Shown: positions 1-11,760 of the stretch, piece by piece | Position numbering within the stretch: position 1 is the stretch's first letter | Layout of the letters: each line of letters begins with the position of its first letter | From: Castor canadensis | Taxonomy: Eukaryota > Chordata > Mammalia > Rodentia > Castoridae | DNA: 64,000 bases | NCBI RefSeq assembly: GCF_047511655.1 | Contig: NC_133394.1 | Span: forward strand, 61,536,501-61,600,500 | Direction of reading: 5' to 3' | Notes under the pieces: generated by a model | Seen by the model: only the letters and a program-made list of their open reading frames with translations | Told to the model about the DNA's origin: nothing | Databases searched by the model: none | Position numbers and translations under genes: made by a program

Positions 1-1120
1 ACTTAAAGGAGACCTGAGACTAGTGTGGATTTCAACAAACAAGCTAGAATAAAATGTGAGTGAATGTAGACTCAGAGGTTCAAACCCATGGAGCTCACTG
101 GATTGACCCACCAAGTACATGTGGGTTTTTGTTGGATCCATGAGACTAGATGCAAGTGTACTCTTTTGTTGCACTTCACTTACAAAATTCTGCAATTCCT
201 CAGTCAAATTTTTGTTCTATGAAGTAATATGCACAAAGCTTCTCAGCTAAAGTTAAGAACTGCCTAATTATTTCTCCATTCAGAATTGAGCTCAGTGAAA
301 ACACTTGTCACCTCAGCCCAGTTTTCTCTATTCTGGAGGCCTACAGAGACCAAAATGAGACCTACCAGAATTAGAATGGGAAGATTACTTCTCTCATAAA
401 CATTGAGTGGGAAGTTACAAAGAGCTGTCTATCTTTTGGGGCTGTGGGGCCATACACAGGTTGTCTTGGTCGGAGGCAGGGCTCTGCCTAAACATTTAAT
501 TTGTGAAAGAACATCTTTTGACTGTTAATTGCTCTGAATCTAAAGAAGTAAGATTATGTAGTATTTTAATTTACTTTCCTTTGTTCCTACTAATTCTCTT
601 TTGTACTATGCTTGGTGGAACACATAGTAGAAAAACTAATTTGTTTGCAGTGTAAATGTCCTACTTTCAGAAATTGGTTGATTACCTGATAGAGGTAATA
701 TAGTCCATTTTCTCCAAACCTGTAAACTAGTAGTTTAAACTAGCAGCCTTATCAAAATTCGTTCAAATATTCTCATGGGAATGCTCCCTACACAGTGCTG
801 TGTGGCCTAAGCATTCCATTATGAGACCCTTTATACCTAGTTGGACAAATTTCTGGAGTGTTAGTGTGATCCATGAATTCAAGTGTCATATCCCATTTTG
901 AAAGCAAATGCTATTAGGTATTCAGATTAAGCCGAGTTTTATAATCATCTACTCATGGCAAGTCTCCTATGTTGACTTTCTGAATGTGCAAACATGGTCA
1001 ACTCTCTCTACTTTAGGGCATCTGCTTTTCATGACATAGCTCACCTGAGCCAGTTCTTAGTCAGCCTCTGGTGACTTCACGCTGTAGAGTATGTTCAAAG
1101 CTGAGTTCAAAGTTTCTCTA
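1..1120. other. Unique AT-rich sequence, no feature recognised
   Basis: I see no coding region, repeat family or RNA gene here on either strand. Open frames are short and show no family motifs. Confidence 0.5.
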
Positions 1121-1124
1121 GCTT

Positions 1125-1350
1125 AGTCAGGCACTGGTGGCTCATGTCTGTAATCATAGTTAATCAGAAGACAGAGATCAGGTGGATCATGGTTTGATGC
1201 CAGCTGAGCAAATAGTTTGTGGGACCCTACTTTGAAAATCCCCAATGCAAAAAAAGGCTGGTGGAGTGGCTCAAGTGGCAGAGTGCCTGCTTAGCAAGCT
1301 TGGTGTAATGAGTTCAAACACAGTACCACCAAATAAAATAAAAAATATAA
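1125..1350 (+). repeat. Composite B1/ID-like SINE
   Basis: The left half reads GGCACTGGTGGCTCATG with a GTAATC box like 7SL/B1 SINEs. The right half (from about 1255) reads GGCTGGTGGAGTGGCTCAAG and ends in CAGTACCACCAAA plus an A-rich tail, the tRNA/ID-like part. The same two-part structure recurs about twenty times in the window, which marks it as a lineage-specific SINE. Any open frame across it is incidental. Confidence 0.85.
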
Positions 1351-1552
1351 ACGAAGTAAAATTTTTACAGCTCAGCTATGGACATTTTGCAAGCATGCAC
1401 CTTCATATTTTATTAAATACATTACATATACCAAATAATTAAAAAGATAACAGGGAAGCCAAGTTGTAGAAGATGACTCACATTTCAGAAATTCCCTTAC
1501 ATACCTGCTCACTTGACTATTCTGAGATTCTTCATGAAACCAAACTTGGGGA

Positions 1553-2040
1553 CAATGCTTCTGGGATAACATCAGTGAGTCCACCATGGATCCTAGGCTC
1601 TGCCACTTAGCTGGACAAGTTACTGAGAACTGTTTGAACTTCATCTGTTCAGTTTAATATGAACAATGCTACCTACACTTCATGACTAATGTAATACTCA
1701 GTGAAGGCATGGTTCATAGCAGTGTTGATAAAAATAAATTTATTCCTCACTCATACAGAATAAAGCAGCCTTGACATCAGTCTCCTCCCCACAAACCAGG
1801 CCTCAGAACTATTCTCCATGTGAATTAGCCACCTTCTGAAGGTATGCAGTCCTGAGGCAATGCAACCTCTCTACCTGTTGCTCACACTCTCACCAATTCA
1901 AATGTTGAGAAAGAAGAAAGCACACACCTTTGTAAATCCTCTATGTCAATATATGCAAATGCATGTAAATGTACAGGTTGAATTGGTGTATGCAACCTGG
2001 TTTCCATGATTTTATAATTTCTAAGAGTACCCAATGTATT
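1553..2040 (+). repeat. MIR-bearing duplicated segment, copy 1
   Basis: About 480 bases align by eye, in the same order and orientation, with 39067-39590. Shared blocks include GGACAAGTTA, a GCATGGTTCATAGCA / GCATAGTTCATAGCA pair, GAAGGTATGCAGTCCT and CTATGTCAATATATGCAA. The first third (about 1585-1735) is a MIR SINE (GGCTCTGCCACTTAGCTGGACAAGTTA). The similarity continues some 300 bases beyond the MIR, so a shared MIR alone does not explain it. It is either an old segmental duplication or a wider repeat unit that I cannot name. Confidence 0.7.
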
Positions 2041-3046
2041 CTTTTAGTAGTTTTAACAAGAAAATGATAGTAAGAATGCTTTGTACCCTGAAACAAAGCT
2101 ATACATGCAGCTACCTATGAGGGAAGACTGAGAGTCAAGTAACTATCAAGTTTAGTACTTTCTCACAAATATTTTCAGACTTAGGGATTTTGTGGTGTAT
2201 GTTATTTGATGTATAGGTTCATGTTGTCTCTGTGACCAATGAAAGTGTATGTTGTTCCCTTGAAAAATATGACGTGATGAAACAACCATATGGCATAGAA
2301 ACCCAGGCTTTCTTAAACAGGCCAGGAAAGATGTATGCTAGTGGTTTCTTCATGCTTGAATTAGGATATTAATAACAAAATATGAAAATTGCAAACTTTA
2401 TTCTTAGAGAATAAAAATAATAAGCAGAAGCTTGGTTCTTATCAAGTACTTCAAGTAAATACTTGTATATAATAGAGAAAAAAATATAATTGGGAGGATA
2501 CTAGAATGGCGTGGAAAAGTGATAGAGGATGATTTAAAAATCCAAGGCTGTGAACATTCAATCCAGGTTTAGTCTAGACTTAAGTCTAAGGCAAATGTAG
2601 AAAGTAAGCTTGCCATGGGGTAGTGTTAGAACTGAATTCAGGTTACAACCTCAAGGTGTTTTATCCCAAGGATAGATTCCATTTTATACCATCACCCTTT
2701 ACTCAAGGCCTTCTGATCCAAATGTGTTGAAGTCATGCTGTCATTTGATCATTTCCTTCTTTGGCTCCAAATCCTGGGAGAAACCCATGGATGGGAAGAT
2801 ACTCCTGTGCCTCCAGAAAGCATCCTCTTATGAGCCATACAGATAAGTTCACACATAACTATGTATCTAAAATACTCTGGACAGACAGAGAAGAGAAATC
2901 CTATCTCCCTAGATGTGTGAAAAATCCTCATAAAATTGAGCCAAGTCTTACATTCAGGCCACAGAAGTCACTCCAAGCCTGATTCTGGGTGAGTTTTGTG
3001 TTCTTGTCTCCACTGCCCCCCCCCACAACCTGTAGGAAGCTCTGTG
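2041..3046. other. Unique sequence
   Basis: No repeat family or coding region is recognised. On the minus strand this lies downstream of the exon-like blocks at 3047-5870. The nearest minus-strand AATAAA-like signal is near 2400 (TTTATT on the plus strand), so the stretch could hold a 3' UTR if those exons are real. That is inference only. Confidence 0.3.
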
Positions 3047-3093
3047 TTATAAGTTCTTTGTCAGCAATGCAGGTGTGAGGTAAGAGATAGCAC
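3047..3093 (-). other. Possible terminal coding exon (weak)
   Basis: A good acceptor (pyrimidine tract CCCTTCCTTTTCTTCAG) ends at 3094. Reading on in the phase left by the exon-like block at 3152-3283 gives 14 more codons and a TAA at 3047-3049. The intron between them would be only 58 bases, which is very short for a mammal and argues against it. Included because the phase fits; it could easily be chance. Confidence 0.12.
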
Positions 3094-3151
3094 CTGAAGA
3101 AAAGGAAGGGACTCACTGTTCCCTTGCTGTCCTTTAGTTGGGTGTCTTTAC

Positions 3152-3283
3152 CTCTTGGAGGTCTAGGGATAATTACTCCAGGATGGACTCCTGAAGGGTG
3201 AGAGGTTAACATCCTTGGTCCCTGTGGCATAGACACAATAGATCCATGGTGGCTCATTTTAATTCCATAAGGATATTCATGCC
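3152..3283 (-). other. Exon-like block, 132 bases, proline/histidine-rich frame
   Basis: A pyrimidine-rich acceptor (TTTCTAATTTTCTCTGTATAG) precedes it and a good donor (GAG/GTAAAG) follows. Only one frame is open across the whole block. It encodes about 44 residues rich in Pro, His, Gly and Ser, including SHHGSIVSMPQGPRM and a final IPRPPRG, with no cysteine. The block would begin and end in phase 1, as a symmetric exon would. I do not recognise the protein. A chance combination of splice-like sites and an open frame cannot be excluded. Confidence 0.25.
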
Positions 3284-4271
3284 CTATACAGAGAAAATTA
3301 GAAATATACATTCAGGCTGATGATGATGGGATGAGCAGACCTACCTTGCTATGAACATGTACACACATTTGGTAAACATGGTTCTCCCGGGGCCTCTGAA
3401 ATAAAGTAGGCTGTGTCTATTGAGTGAGCATCATGAGTACTTACAAGGAGAATCTGCTGAAAATAGGTGCTCAAGCATGGGAGTTTAAATAATAAACAGA
3501 AAAAAACTTAGAGATGTTGTTTTGCTTGGAATGCATAGATCCAATAGTGCATTTGTAATAGTGAATTTGGCTTTGTTTCCATCTAAGACTATGTAAGTTT
3601 ACATTTTATGCCTTGACATCAACGAAACTTTTATATCTTAGGTAAATTACTTGACCTTTCTGTCCTTACACTGATCATTTTAAACACTTCTCCCTATTGC
3701 AGAGAATTATAAGATGGATGGAAATATATTGATGTTAATATTTGTTATAATATTAATATAAATACTTGTGATAACATTAAATATGTTAATACTTGTTGAT
3801 ATTCATTAGGAATTAGACTATACATATCAAGAATTGCTAAGATTAGTACTTTTGCATACATGATATAACTTTAGACAAGACAGATTTTGCTTTCCTTTGT
3901 TGGTTCTCAAGTTTTAAGGCTACTTATGAGCAGTGTACTGGTTTTCCTCATGCTTCCCTCACACTGCTGTCCTCCCAGTGGTTTCTTACAGACAGTCAAC
4001 AAAAGGAAGGCCACAAAATATTACAAATCAGAAAAAATGCACAAAAAACACTGAAAGCTGGGAAACCACATCCACAGACATCAGGAGCTGCATAACAAGT
4101 GTTTTGTTTTGCTCTTTCAAGCTTTAGATTACTTCTTTTCCAAACAATTCTCAAAGATACTGTGCTGTGAAATGAATTTCTTTATCTAGAAAGAGTGGAA
4201 ATGCTCCTTTCCATCCATTCCTCATTTTTCACTGATGTAACTTGATGAACAAGAGTGCTTTTGCTTTCTAC

Positions 4272-4313
4272 CTGGTACAGATACAATGTCAATGGTGCAT
4301 TCAGAGCAACTTT
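4272..4313 (-). other. Possible short exon, 42 bases (weak)
   Basis: It is bounded by an acceptor (TTTCTTTCACCCTAAAAGTAG) and a donor (CCAG/GTAGAA). Its open frame encodes SCSECTIDIVSVP and ends in phase 1, which would join in frame to the block at 3152-3283. It starts in phase 1, however, and does not fit directly onto the phase-2 end of the block at 5288-5407, so another exon would be needed between them. I found none. Confidence 0.15.
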
Positions 4314-4329
4314 CTACTTTTAGGGTGAA

Positions 4330-5285
4330 AGAAACTCTTCTGGATTCAATACAATAAAACAAAGGCATCAGGATGACCAAGAGCTGATTCACACTTGAGA
4401 ACTGAGACTATGTTAAAATGAAGGATTCAGGAAGTTGAAAAGGGTTCAACATGAATATTAGGCCCTTAGAGTCCTTAGAGCCAGCCATATGCAAAGACAT
4501 TCCAAGCCTTAAAGGTTGATTCATTTTATTAAAATAAATATATTTGTGGTACTTGTTGACTCCCCCAACACACTTATTTAATTACTGATTGAATTTTACA
4601 GTAATGTTGATATTATACAGAGGAAAAAATTCTCTATAATTTCCAGCAGGAATCATCTCTATCACTTCACACCACAGGGTCTGCTACAGGTCCTAACCAG
4701 TTCTATATTGAAATGGTTTTGATTTTGTAAACACTTTCAGCAGACTTTATAAATTGATAATGTTTTCTTCTTAGCTAAACTGTTCTAGTAACTTTTTTAG
4801 AAGAGGAATAATCTATTTATCAGTAACTTTGATAACAAATGCTAAAAACTGCAATGAATAAATGGCAAAGGATAGGTTGACCAGTCAAGGAAGACTTGGG
4901 GGGTCAGAATGTGATCATCTCGTTTTTGTGCTGACAGAATTCTGGGGATATAATAGGTGTTAATTAAATATTTGTACATAGATTCACATCCATGGTTCAA
5001 TATTAGTGGATCATTAAAAATAGAAGGCTCCATAGTCTTTAGAATGTGGAATAAAGAATTTCATAAGAACATTTACAATAAATGGGGAAAATAAATTTCT
5101 AATTTGTACTTTACTTCATGACAAAAATAGCTTTTCTTCAAGAAAGCTATGTTTCTCAAGTGAAAAAACAAGAGGAAAGCATCACACTTTTCTTCTCAAC
5201 CCTTCTTAAATGTACAAATGAACATTGCAGGATATTTTTACTTTTAGACACATTAAAGGATAAAATAATCAATTCTTTGAGACTT
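4330..5285. other. Unique AT-rich sequence
   Basis: No repeat or gene is recognised. I looked here for an exon linking the phase-2 end of 5288-5407 to the phase-1 start of 4272-4313 and found no convincing pair of splice sites around an open frame. Confidence 0.3.
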
Positions 5286-5287
5286 AC

Positions 5288-5407
5288 CTGAGGTACAATC
5301 CTGAACCCAACCAATCACATTTCAGATTTTCCCTGACATTTACCAATAGTGTGAATGGGGTTTCTTCCTTGACAGAATTGAAACATAGTTTGTAATGTCT
5401 CAGAGCC
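5288..5407 (-). other. Exon-like block, 120 bases, strong splice sites
   Basis: This is the best exon candidate in the window. The acceptor has a long T tract followed by GTCTCCCAG and the donor is the near-consensus CAG/GTAAGT. One frame is open throughout (39 codons, two cysteines, beginning ALRHYKLCFNS and ending with CDWLGSGLYL) and is phase 2 at both ends. A second frame stays open for about 30 codons before a TGA, so the correct frame is uncertain. I recognise no protein family. It may be an exon of an undescribed or decayed gene, a non-coding RNA exon, or chance. Confidence 0.35.
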
Positions 5408-5833
5408 CTGGGAGACAAAAAAAAATAAAAGACTAATCAACACAAACACAGTCTTTCACATCAGATTTTTGAAGGACATATCTCTGTAACATTTCTGTGT
5501 TCTCTAAAAAGGAAAGGAATTGGGATCAGTATAAATGTTGTTCTATTCATGATGTGGCCATGGTTTTAAGTCAACTGTGTTGATTTTGGTAACTCCTGTC
5601 TCCAAGTCTCCAGTACATGACCCCAGATTCTTCCCTTACAGTGTTTGAAGGACCATAATACAAGCTTTCTGAGAGACCCAGGAAATAAGAAGTCACATTC
5701 ATTCCCCTTCAATAAGTAATAAAATATAATCCCCAGAATCCTGATGTCTACTGTCTCCAGAGTCAGTATAGAATGTTGGGATCTAATTTTACATATCCCA
5801 CTCCAGATTGTTGCTCACACACCATGACTATAC

Positions 5834-5870
5834 CTAAGCAAACTTAGAAGGCACTGTAAGTTCAGAAAGC
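5834..5870 (-). other. Possible 37-base exon with hydrophobic frame (weak)
   Basis: A good acceptor (GGTCTCTGCCTCATTTTGCTCAG) ends at 5871 and a modest donor (TTAG/GTATAG) begins at 5833. In the phase that joins onto 5288-5407 it encodes FLNLQCLLSLL, which is hydrophobic and could be part of a signal peptide. The block is so short that this could be coincidence. Confidence 0.12.
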
Positions 5871-5879
5871 CTGAGCAAA

Positions 5880-8488
5880 ATGAGGCAGAGACCCAAGAGG
5901 CCTTCAGATGGTGAAGAAAGCCAACTGCAGGCTTTAAGTCAGAGGATTCTTAGTCTGTGGTGAGAATGGATAAAGACTTGAACCTGGAAAGTAGACAAGA
6001 TGTAGAAAACAAAAATCCTCAGCAAAATTATTGCCTAATAATACTAGAGATTCTACTTAAAGTAAAGAAATCTAAATTACACAGATAATGTTGTGTTATT
6101 TTAGGATCTTAAAGGAGGGTCTAAAGCAAAAAGCTATATTAAATGGTGTTATTGGTGATAGTTACTGTGATTACCTTTGATTCCTGGATAGAAATCATGG
6201 CCTTGTCCATAGAAACTTAGTGTCTCAGGTATAGAGGTTAAAACACACACACACACAGACACACACAGACACACACACACACACACACATACATAGAAAC
6301 ACCCCCCCCCACACACAGAGTCAGCTCAAAATTATATGGCAAATAGCAAGTAATACCTAATAAAATATCTTTTTTGTAAGGCAGGGGTTAGAGAAATTTT
6401 AATAGAATCCCTTGAATCAGGCATACATATGTCACCAAATAACCTCAACTCATTATTAAAATAGAAATTCTTTCTTGTGTGGTGAGGCTGGAAGGAAAGT
6501 TGCAAATATGAATAAAATGAACTGTGTTTTATTTAAATTGGTCTCCTCATTCTGCCTGTAAAACCACTCAGTCTCTTCCAAGATTTGATTCTTATACAGA
6601 GTTCACTCATCCTGTAGTTTAGAAATTTATTCAAAGGTGTCAGCTTTCTTCAGAGCATATAAATCCAACTATTTTAAATGTATTTTAATTTTAGTACACA
6701 AAATGATTGATTTGTTATTTCAAATCCTGGTTAGGAATTGATTATGCCACACAGTCAGATTTAAATACAAACCTTAAAGATCATGTCACAATACCAAAGA
6801 ATTTTCACAATGAAAAGAAATTATATGTAAGGAGCCATGCTGTAACAGTACTTCCTTCATTTCCTGTTGATCTGAAGGTCACTATCTTTAATAAAACTCT
6901 GAGTTGTGTATACTTCCCTCTTCCCCTTTTCCCACCTTATCCTGAAACATGTGCACCTCTTCTATCAAAAAAATATTTCAACAGCTCCTACAAGCACCAT
7001 CAACACATAAAAGCAAACCAGGCTGAAAGTGGTACATACACAAATGCTTCCAAGTCCATGGTCTTATCCAAAACATGTCTCTTTCTCTCTCTCTCTTCAT
7101 CAGTTCTTTAGAGGCATCTGCTATCTCCTCCTCAGGACCAGCATCCCAGGGATACGGCTTCTAGCCACATGTTCTTTATGCAAAATGTATAATAAAACAT
7201 GTCCTTTAGGATTCATTGCATTAAGAATGAGACCTTTGGTGATTATTAGAGGAAATAGGTATGGGAAAGGAGAAAATAGGAAAGAGGATACAGGAAGAAC
7301 AAACCAACATAGGAGGCCTGAACTTTCTTATCAAGGATCTTGTATGAGTTTTATTGTATAAGTGCATAATTTATAAAACAAAAATACATGTGGTTATTAG
7401 TGCTTTACTGTTGTAGGCCAATTTCCTCATGCTATGACTTTCAGTTGTCATGAAATTTAAAATCAGAATGCATGACTAGAACCCATATATAGACTAGTCT
7501 TATATCTTAGATGCCTTTTATGAACTGTAGAGGAAGGCTTAATATGGCTTTAATATCTTTAATAATTGCTTATTTTATTATGATATATATGAATATATTT
7601 TAATATATGTACATCTCAAATATTGATGTTAGTCTTAAATTTAAAAATAGATTGCAAGAAATTTAGCTGTTCCTGGCATTGATAGTGACTTATTGCTAAC
7701 ATCATTCACTGTCTGTAGTCGATGCTGTTATAGTTACAGCTTATAAAAAATAAAAGAGAAAAGGCTATAAATTCAGAATTCCAAGGCCCATGATTACATA
7801 CTTATTGTAAAATTATTGTCTATATTCAACAAACAAAGCTTGTTTTCAAGTTATGACAAAGTAAATCACATACTCTTGATTAGAAATGCATTTTCATTCC
7901 TTAATATGACATGAACCCAGTAGAAAGCATTTTGATATAACACATTTCTCTTCATATAAAGGGTTTGTAGCACTTGAACCCTTTTATTCTCTTTCCATGT
8001 TGTGTTTTGATAGTATGTCTTTATTGCTTTGCATATGATACATCCAATTCTAATAAAATCATAACAAAAATTGGCAATAAAAAAACATTAAAAACACTAT
8101 GCAGAGTGTACTTTCTCTGTGTCAGGCATCATAGTTACTAAGATTTTCATTGCTGATGTTTGAAATAATGAGTATAGGAATAAAGAATGTAACTTTTTAT
8201 AATTTGAGTTCCATTCCCAAGTCTGCAAATGAATAAAGTTATTTCTAGTACACATCACATTGAAAATGTATTCTATAAACATAGGAAGGCAATTTGTGGA
8301 AAACCTGAAGGGACTAAAGGGATTCTGATTTGATACCATTAAACTCTCTGCATTGCAAAAGACACTATCATAAAATAAGTTGTTATGTAAATAAGAATAT
8401 TTACTATGCTTATAGGTTTTTATAATATCAGAAAAATCCACAATGAGGTCTGTGCCCTCTGATAAACAATGATTAAAGAGGACAAATA
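5880..8488. other. Unique AT-rich sequence with a CA repeat
   Basis: Apart from the CA microsatellite near 6.25 kb I recognise nothing. Open frames of up to 134 codons (6707-7111) have ordinary AT-rich composition and no domain motifs. Confidence 0.4.
6243..6318. repeat. CA microsatellite with C run
   Basis: An imperfect (CA)n tract with CAGA interruptions runs to about 6290. It is followed by a short unique stretch and a run of C with a few more CA units. Confidence 0.95.
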
Positions 8489-8489
8489 G

Positions 8490-8605
8490 AAGCTGAGCAT
8501 GGCATGTCTGTTAATCCCAGCATTCAGGAGACTGAAGCAGGATGACCACAAATTCAAAGCCAGCCTGGGCTACAAGGATCACTGCTTTTCTAAAAAGAAA
8601 ATCAG
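8490..8605 (+). repeat. B1-like SINE
   Basis: The block GCTGAGCATGGCATGTCTG, then TAATCCCAGCATTCAGGAG and AAAGCCAGCCTGGGCTAC, is a B1/7SL-type SINE monomer with an A-rich end. Confidence 0.85.
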
Positions 8606-8751
8606 GTTTATGGACACCCACAGGCCTTAAAAATTATATTAAGAAGCAAGTTAAGGGAAATGCTTTCATAATTCATTACTTTGCCTTTTGTTGTACTTTT
8701 CTTTAGTATAGACTAAGTAACATGGCAGATGGTCATGAAAGTTATTAATTT

Positions 8752-8777
8752 TGTGTGTGTGTGTGTATGTGTGTAGG
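8752..8777. repeat. TG microsatellite
   Basis: A short (TG)n run with one TA interruption lies at the A/T-rich edge of the following SINE. Confidence 0.9.
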
Positions 8778-8779
8778 GT

Positions 8780-9070
8780 CCAGGGAAATGTTCTTGCCCT
8801 TTGCCTGATGCTCTACAATATGAACCACTCCCAAAATTCTTTTTGCTTTAGCTATTTTTGAGATATAGACTCCCTAATGCACAAGCCAGCCAGAACTGTG
8901 ATCCTCCTATTTATGATTTCCACTTGGGTTAGATGACAGGTATCTGCCACCATTCCCAGTTTTATTGGTTGAAATGGGTGCCTTCCTTTGTTTTTCTGGG
9001 GCTGGCCTGATACTATTATCCAAACTGAGTAGCTAGGATTATAGGCTTTAGGCATTAAGTCTGGCCAGTT
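8780..9070 (-). repeat. Dimeric B1-type SINE
   Basis: Reading the minus strand gives two B1-like units in tandem: TGGCCAGACTTAATGCC through the GATAGTATCAGGCCAGCC block, then a second unit with TGGGAATGGTGGCAGATACC and CACAGTTCTGGCTGGC. An ID-like remnant follows. The same dimer occurs at 47730-48062 and 52210-52545. Confidence 0.75.
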
Positions 9071-9480
9071 CACTGGACTTTTATAAACAAAATCATCTTA
9101 AATGATTTCATATTGTGCTACTTACAGCCAACAAGTTGTGAAGATGTGTCTTAGAAAACAAAAGCAGGACTCAGAAGTGTCAAGACTATATATTATGCTA
9201 AAATGTCTAAGAGGATATAAACATTGATGTTTAGCTCTGGAACCTAACAGAATCACTTCAGAATTCTACCAGATATTTAAAGAAGATCTAATACAAACAT
9301 TTCTCAGACTTTTCCATGAATAGAAAGGGAAGGAATGCTGCCATACTCATTCTTTGAAGCCAGACAAAGGACACAACAGCAACAACAGCAAAAAGACAAT
9401 TATAGGTCAACCTCTTTAATGAATGCAGATGAAAAAATTCTAAAGAAAATACTGTCAAACTGAATTCAGCAACCTATCAA

Positions 9481-9829
9481 GGGTTGGGATGTAGCTCATT
9501 GGCATGGAACTTTCCTAGCATGTGTGAGGCCTTGGGTTCAATTCCAGCACTAAAATTGAAAAAAGACAAAAAAAAAAAAACCAAAAAACCCTCAAACAAA
9601 AAATCAAGCTGGATGCTGGTGGCTCACACTTGTAATCCTAGCTACTTGAGAAGCAGAGATCAAGAGAATCATAGTTTGAAGCCAGCCCCAGGCAAATTTT
9701 TGTAAGTCCCTATCTCAACAACAAACCATCACAAAAAAGGGCTGGTGGAGTGACTCAAGCAGTAAGATGGCCTGCCTTGCAAGCATGATGCCTTTAGTTC
9801 AAACCCAAGTACTGCCAAAAAAATCAAGA
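9481..9829 (+). repeat. ID-like monomer followed by composite SINE, inside L1
   Basis: An ID/tRNA-like unit (GGGTTGGGATGTAGCTCATT, ending TTCAATTCCAGCACTAAA with an A-rich tail to about 9605) is followed directly by a composite B1/ID-like SINE (GGATGCTGGTGGCTCACAC to AGTACTGCC). Together they interrupt ORF2 of the surrounding L1, so they are younger than it. Confidence 0.85.
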
Positions 9830-9834
9830 ATTGT

Positions 9835-11760
9835 ACACCATGACCAATCTGGTTTCATTCCAGGGATGCAGGGATAGTTCACCATATGCAAATCAATGAA
9901 TTCGACAGAAGCAAGGAAAGAAATCACAAGATAGTCTAAGTGGATTCAGAAAATGCCTTCAACAAACTTTAACATCCTTTCTGCATAAAAGCTCTGATGA
10001 GACTAGAAATAGAAGGAATGTACCCTAACATAGTAAAGGCTGTACATGACAAGCCTATAGCTAACATCATACTAAAAGAGGAGAAGCTGAGACCATTTCC
10101 TCTAAGTGCAGAAATGAGAAAAATGTGTCCACTTTCTCCACTCTTATTCAACATAGTCTTGCAATTCCTAGTCAGAGCAATAAGACAGTAAGAAGACATA
10201 AAAGGAATTTAAATAAGAAAGGAAGAAGTCAAATTATTCCTATTGCAGATAACATGTCTTTATAACTAAAAGACCTAAAAAACTCCACGAGAAAACTAGG
10301 CTTCACAAATACCATCAGCAAACAGCAAGACACAATGTCAATCTGTAAAAATCAGTAGTATTTCTACATATGAACAATGAACCAGCTGAGAATATATTTA
10401 TGAAAACAATTCCATTTACAGTAGCCTCAAAAAATACCCAGGAACAAACCTAACAAAGGAAGGTAAAGGCCTCTACAATGAAAACTATGAACCAATGAAA
10501 AAAGAAATTGAAGACATCAAAAAATGGAACAATCTCCCATGTTCACAGATTGTCAGACTTAATATTGTGAAATAGGCTGCATTACCAAAAGCAATCTAGA
10601 GGTTCAGTGTAAACCCCCATCAAAATTCCAATGACATTCATCACAGGGTTAAAAAGTCAAACCTAAAGTTCATATGGAACCACAAAGGACTGCAAATAAC
10701 AAAGTAATACTGAGCAATACCTGACTTCAAACTATACTACAGAACCATAGAAATAGCAACAGCATGGTACTGGAACAAAAACGGATATGAAAATCAATGA
10801 AAAAGAACAGAAGATATCAGATATAAACCTATATAGCTACTACTAACCGATTTTTGACAAAGGTGATGGATAAAAGAGAGCCTCTTCAACAAATGTTGCT
10901 GGGAAAACTGGATATCTGCATGCAGAAAACTGAAACTAGATACATGTCTTTCACCTTATACAAATATCAACTCAAAGTGGATTAAAGAAATTAATATAAA
11001 ACCTGAAACTTTGAAACTAGCACAGAAGAGAGTAGGGAATAAACTGGAACACAAACACATAGGCAACAACTTCCTAAATAGAGCTCCAATGGCTCAGCAA
11101 TTAAAAGAAAGAATTGACAAGTGGAAATACAGGAAACTAAAAATCTTCTGAAAAGCAAAGAAAATGGTCACCAAATTAAAGATACATTCCACAGAAAGGG
11201 ATGTAATCTTTGGCAGCTTTACATCTCACAAGGGATTAATAACCAGAGAGTACAGAGTGCTCAAAAAAAACCCCTAAACTCACAAAGAATCAATGATCCA
11301 CTACAGAAATAGGCAAATGAACTGAACAGAGTTTTTTCAAAAGAAGAAGTACAAATACCCAAAAGACATGAAATGCTTACCATCCCTGGCCATCAAACCC
11401 ACATTAAGATTCCATCTCACACCTGCTAGAACACAAACATCAACCACTAAGTTAAACAGTATGAAAGTGCCTCATTAAACTCATAGTAGAACTACCATAT
11501 GATCCAGAAATACCACCTCTATGCATATACCAAAAGAATGTAAGTCAGATTAAAATAAAGACACCCGCACACTCAAGTCTATTGTACCACTATTCACTAT
11601 AGTCAAGCTATAGAAACAGCCATCCACAAATGATGAATGGATTAAGAAAATGTAGTATTTATACCAATGGAATTTTATTTGGTCATAAAGAAGAATGAAA
11701 TATTGTCATTTGCAGGTAAATGGGTGGAACTGGATAATATCATCTTAAGTGAAGTTAGCC
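9835..11760 (+). pseudogene. L1 ORF2 remnant with mutated RT active site
   Basis: ORF2 of L1 encodes endonuclease and reverse transcriptase for target-primed insertion. This copy keeps the RT fingers and palm order (QSGFIPGMQG-like segment near 9850, ENAFNK near 9950, a 64-codon open stretch at 9997-10191). At the catalytic position (10242-10253), where the family has a YADD motif, the codons read I-A-D-N, losing the tyrosine and the second aspartate. Multiple stops follow. It is a dead copy. Confidence 0.8.

Noticed and set aside
6707..7361. 134- and 110-codon overlapping plus-strand frames
   Set aside because: AT-rich, no motif, no codon bias I can see, and no flanking signals.
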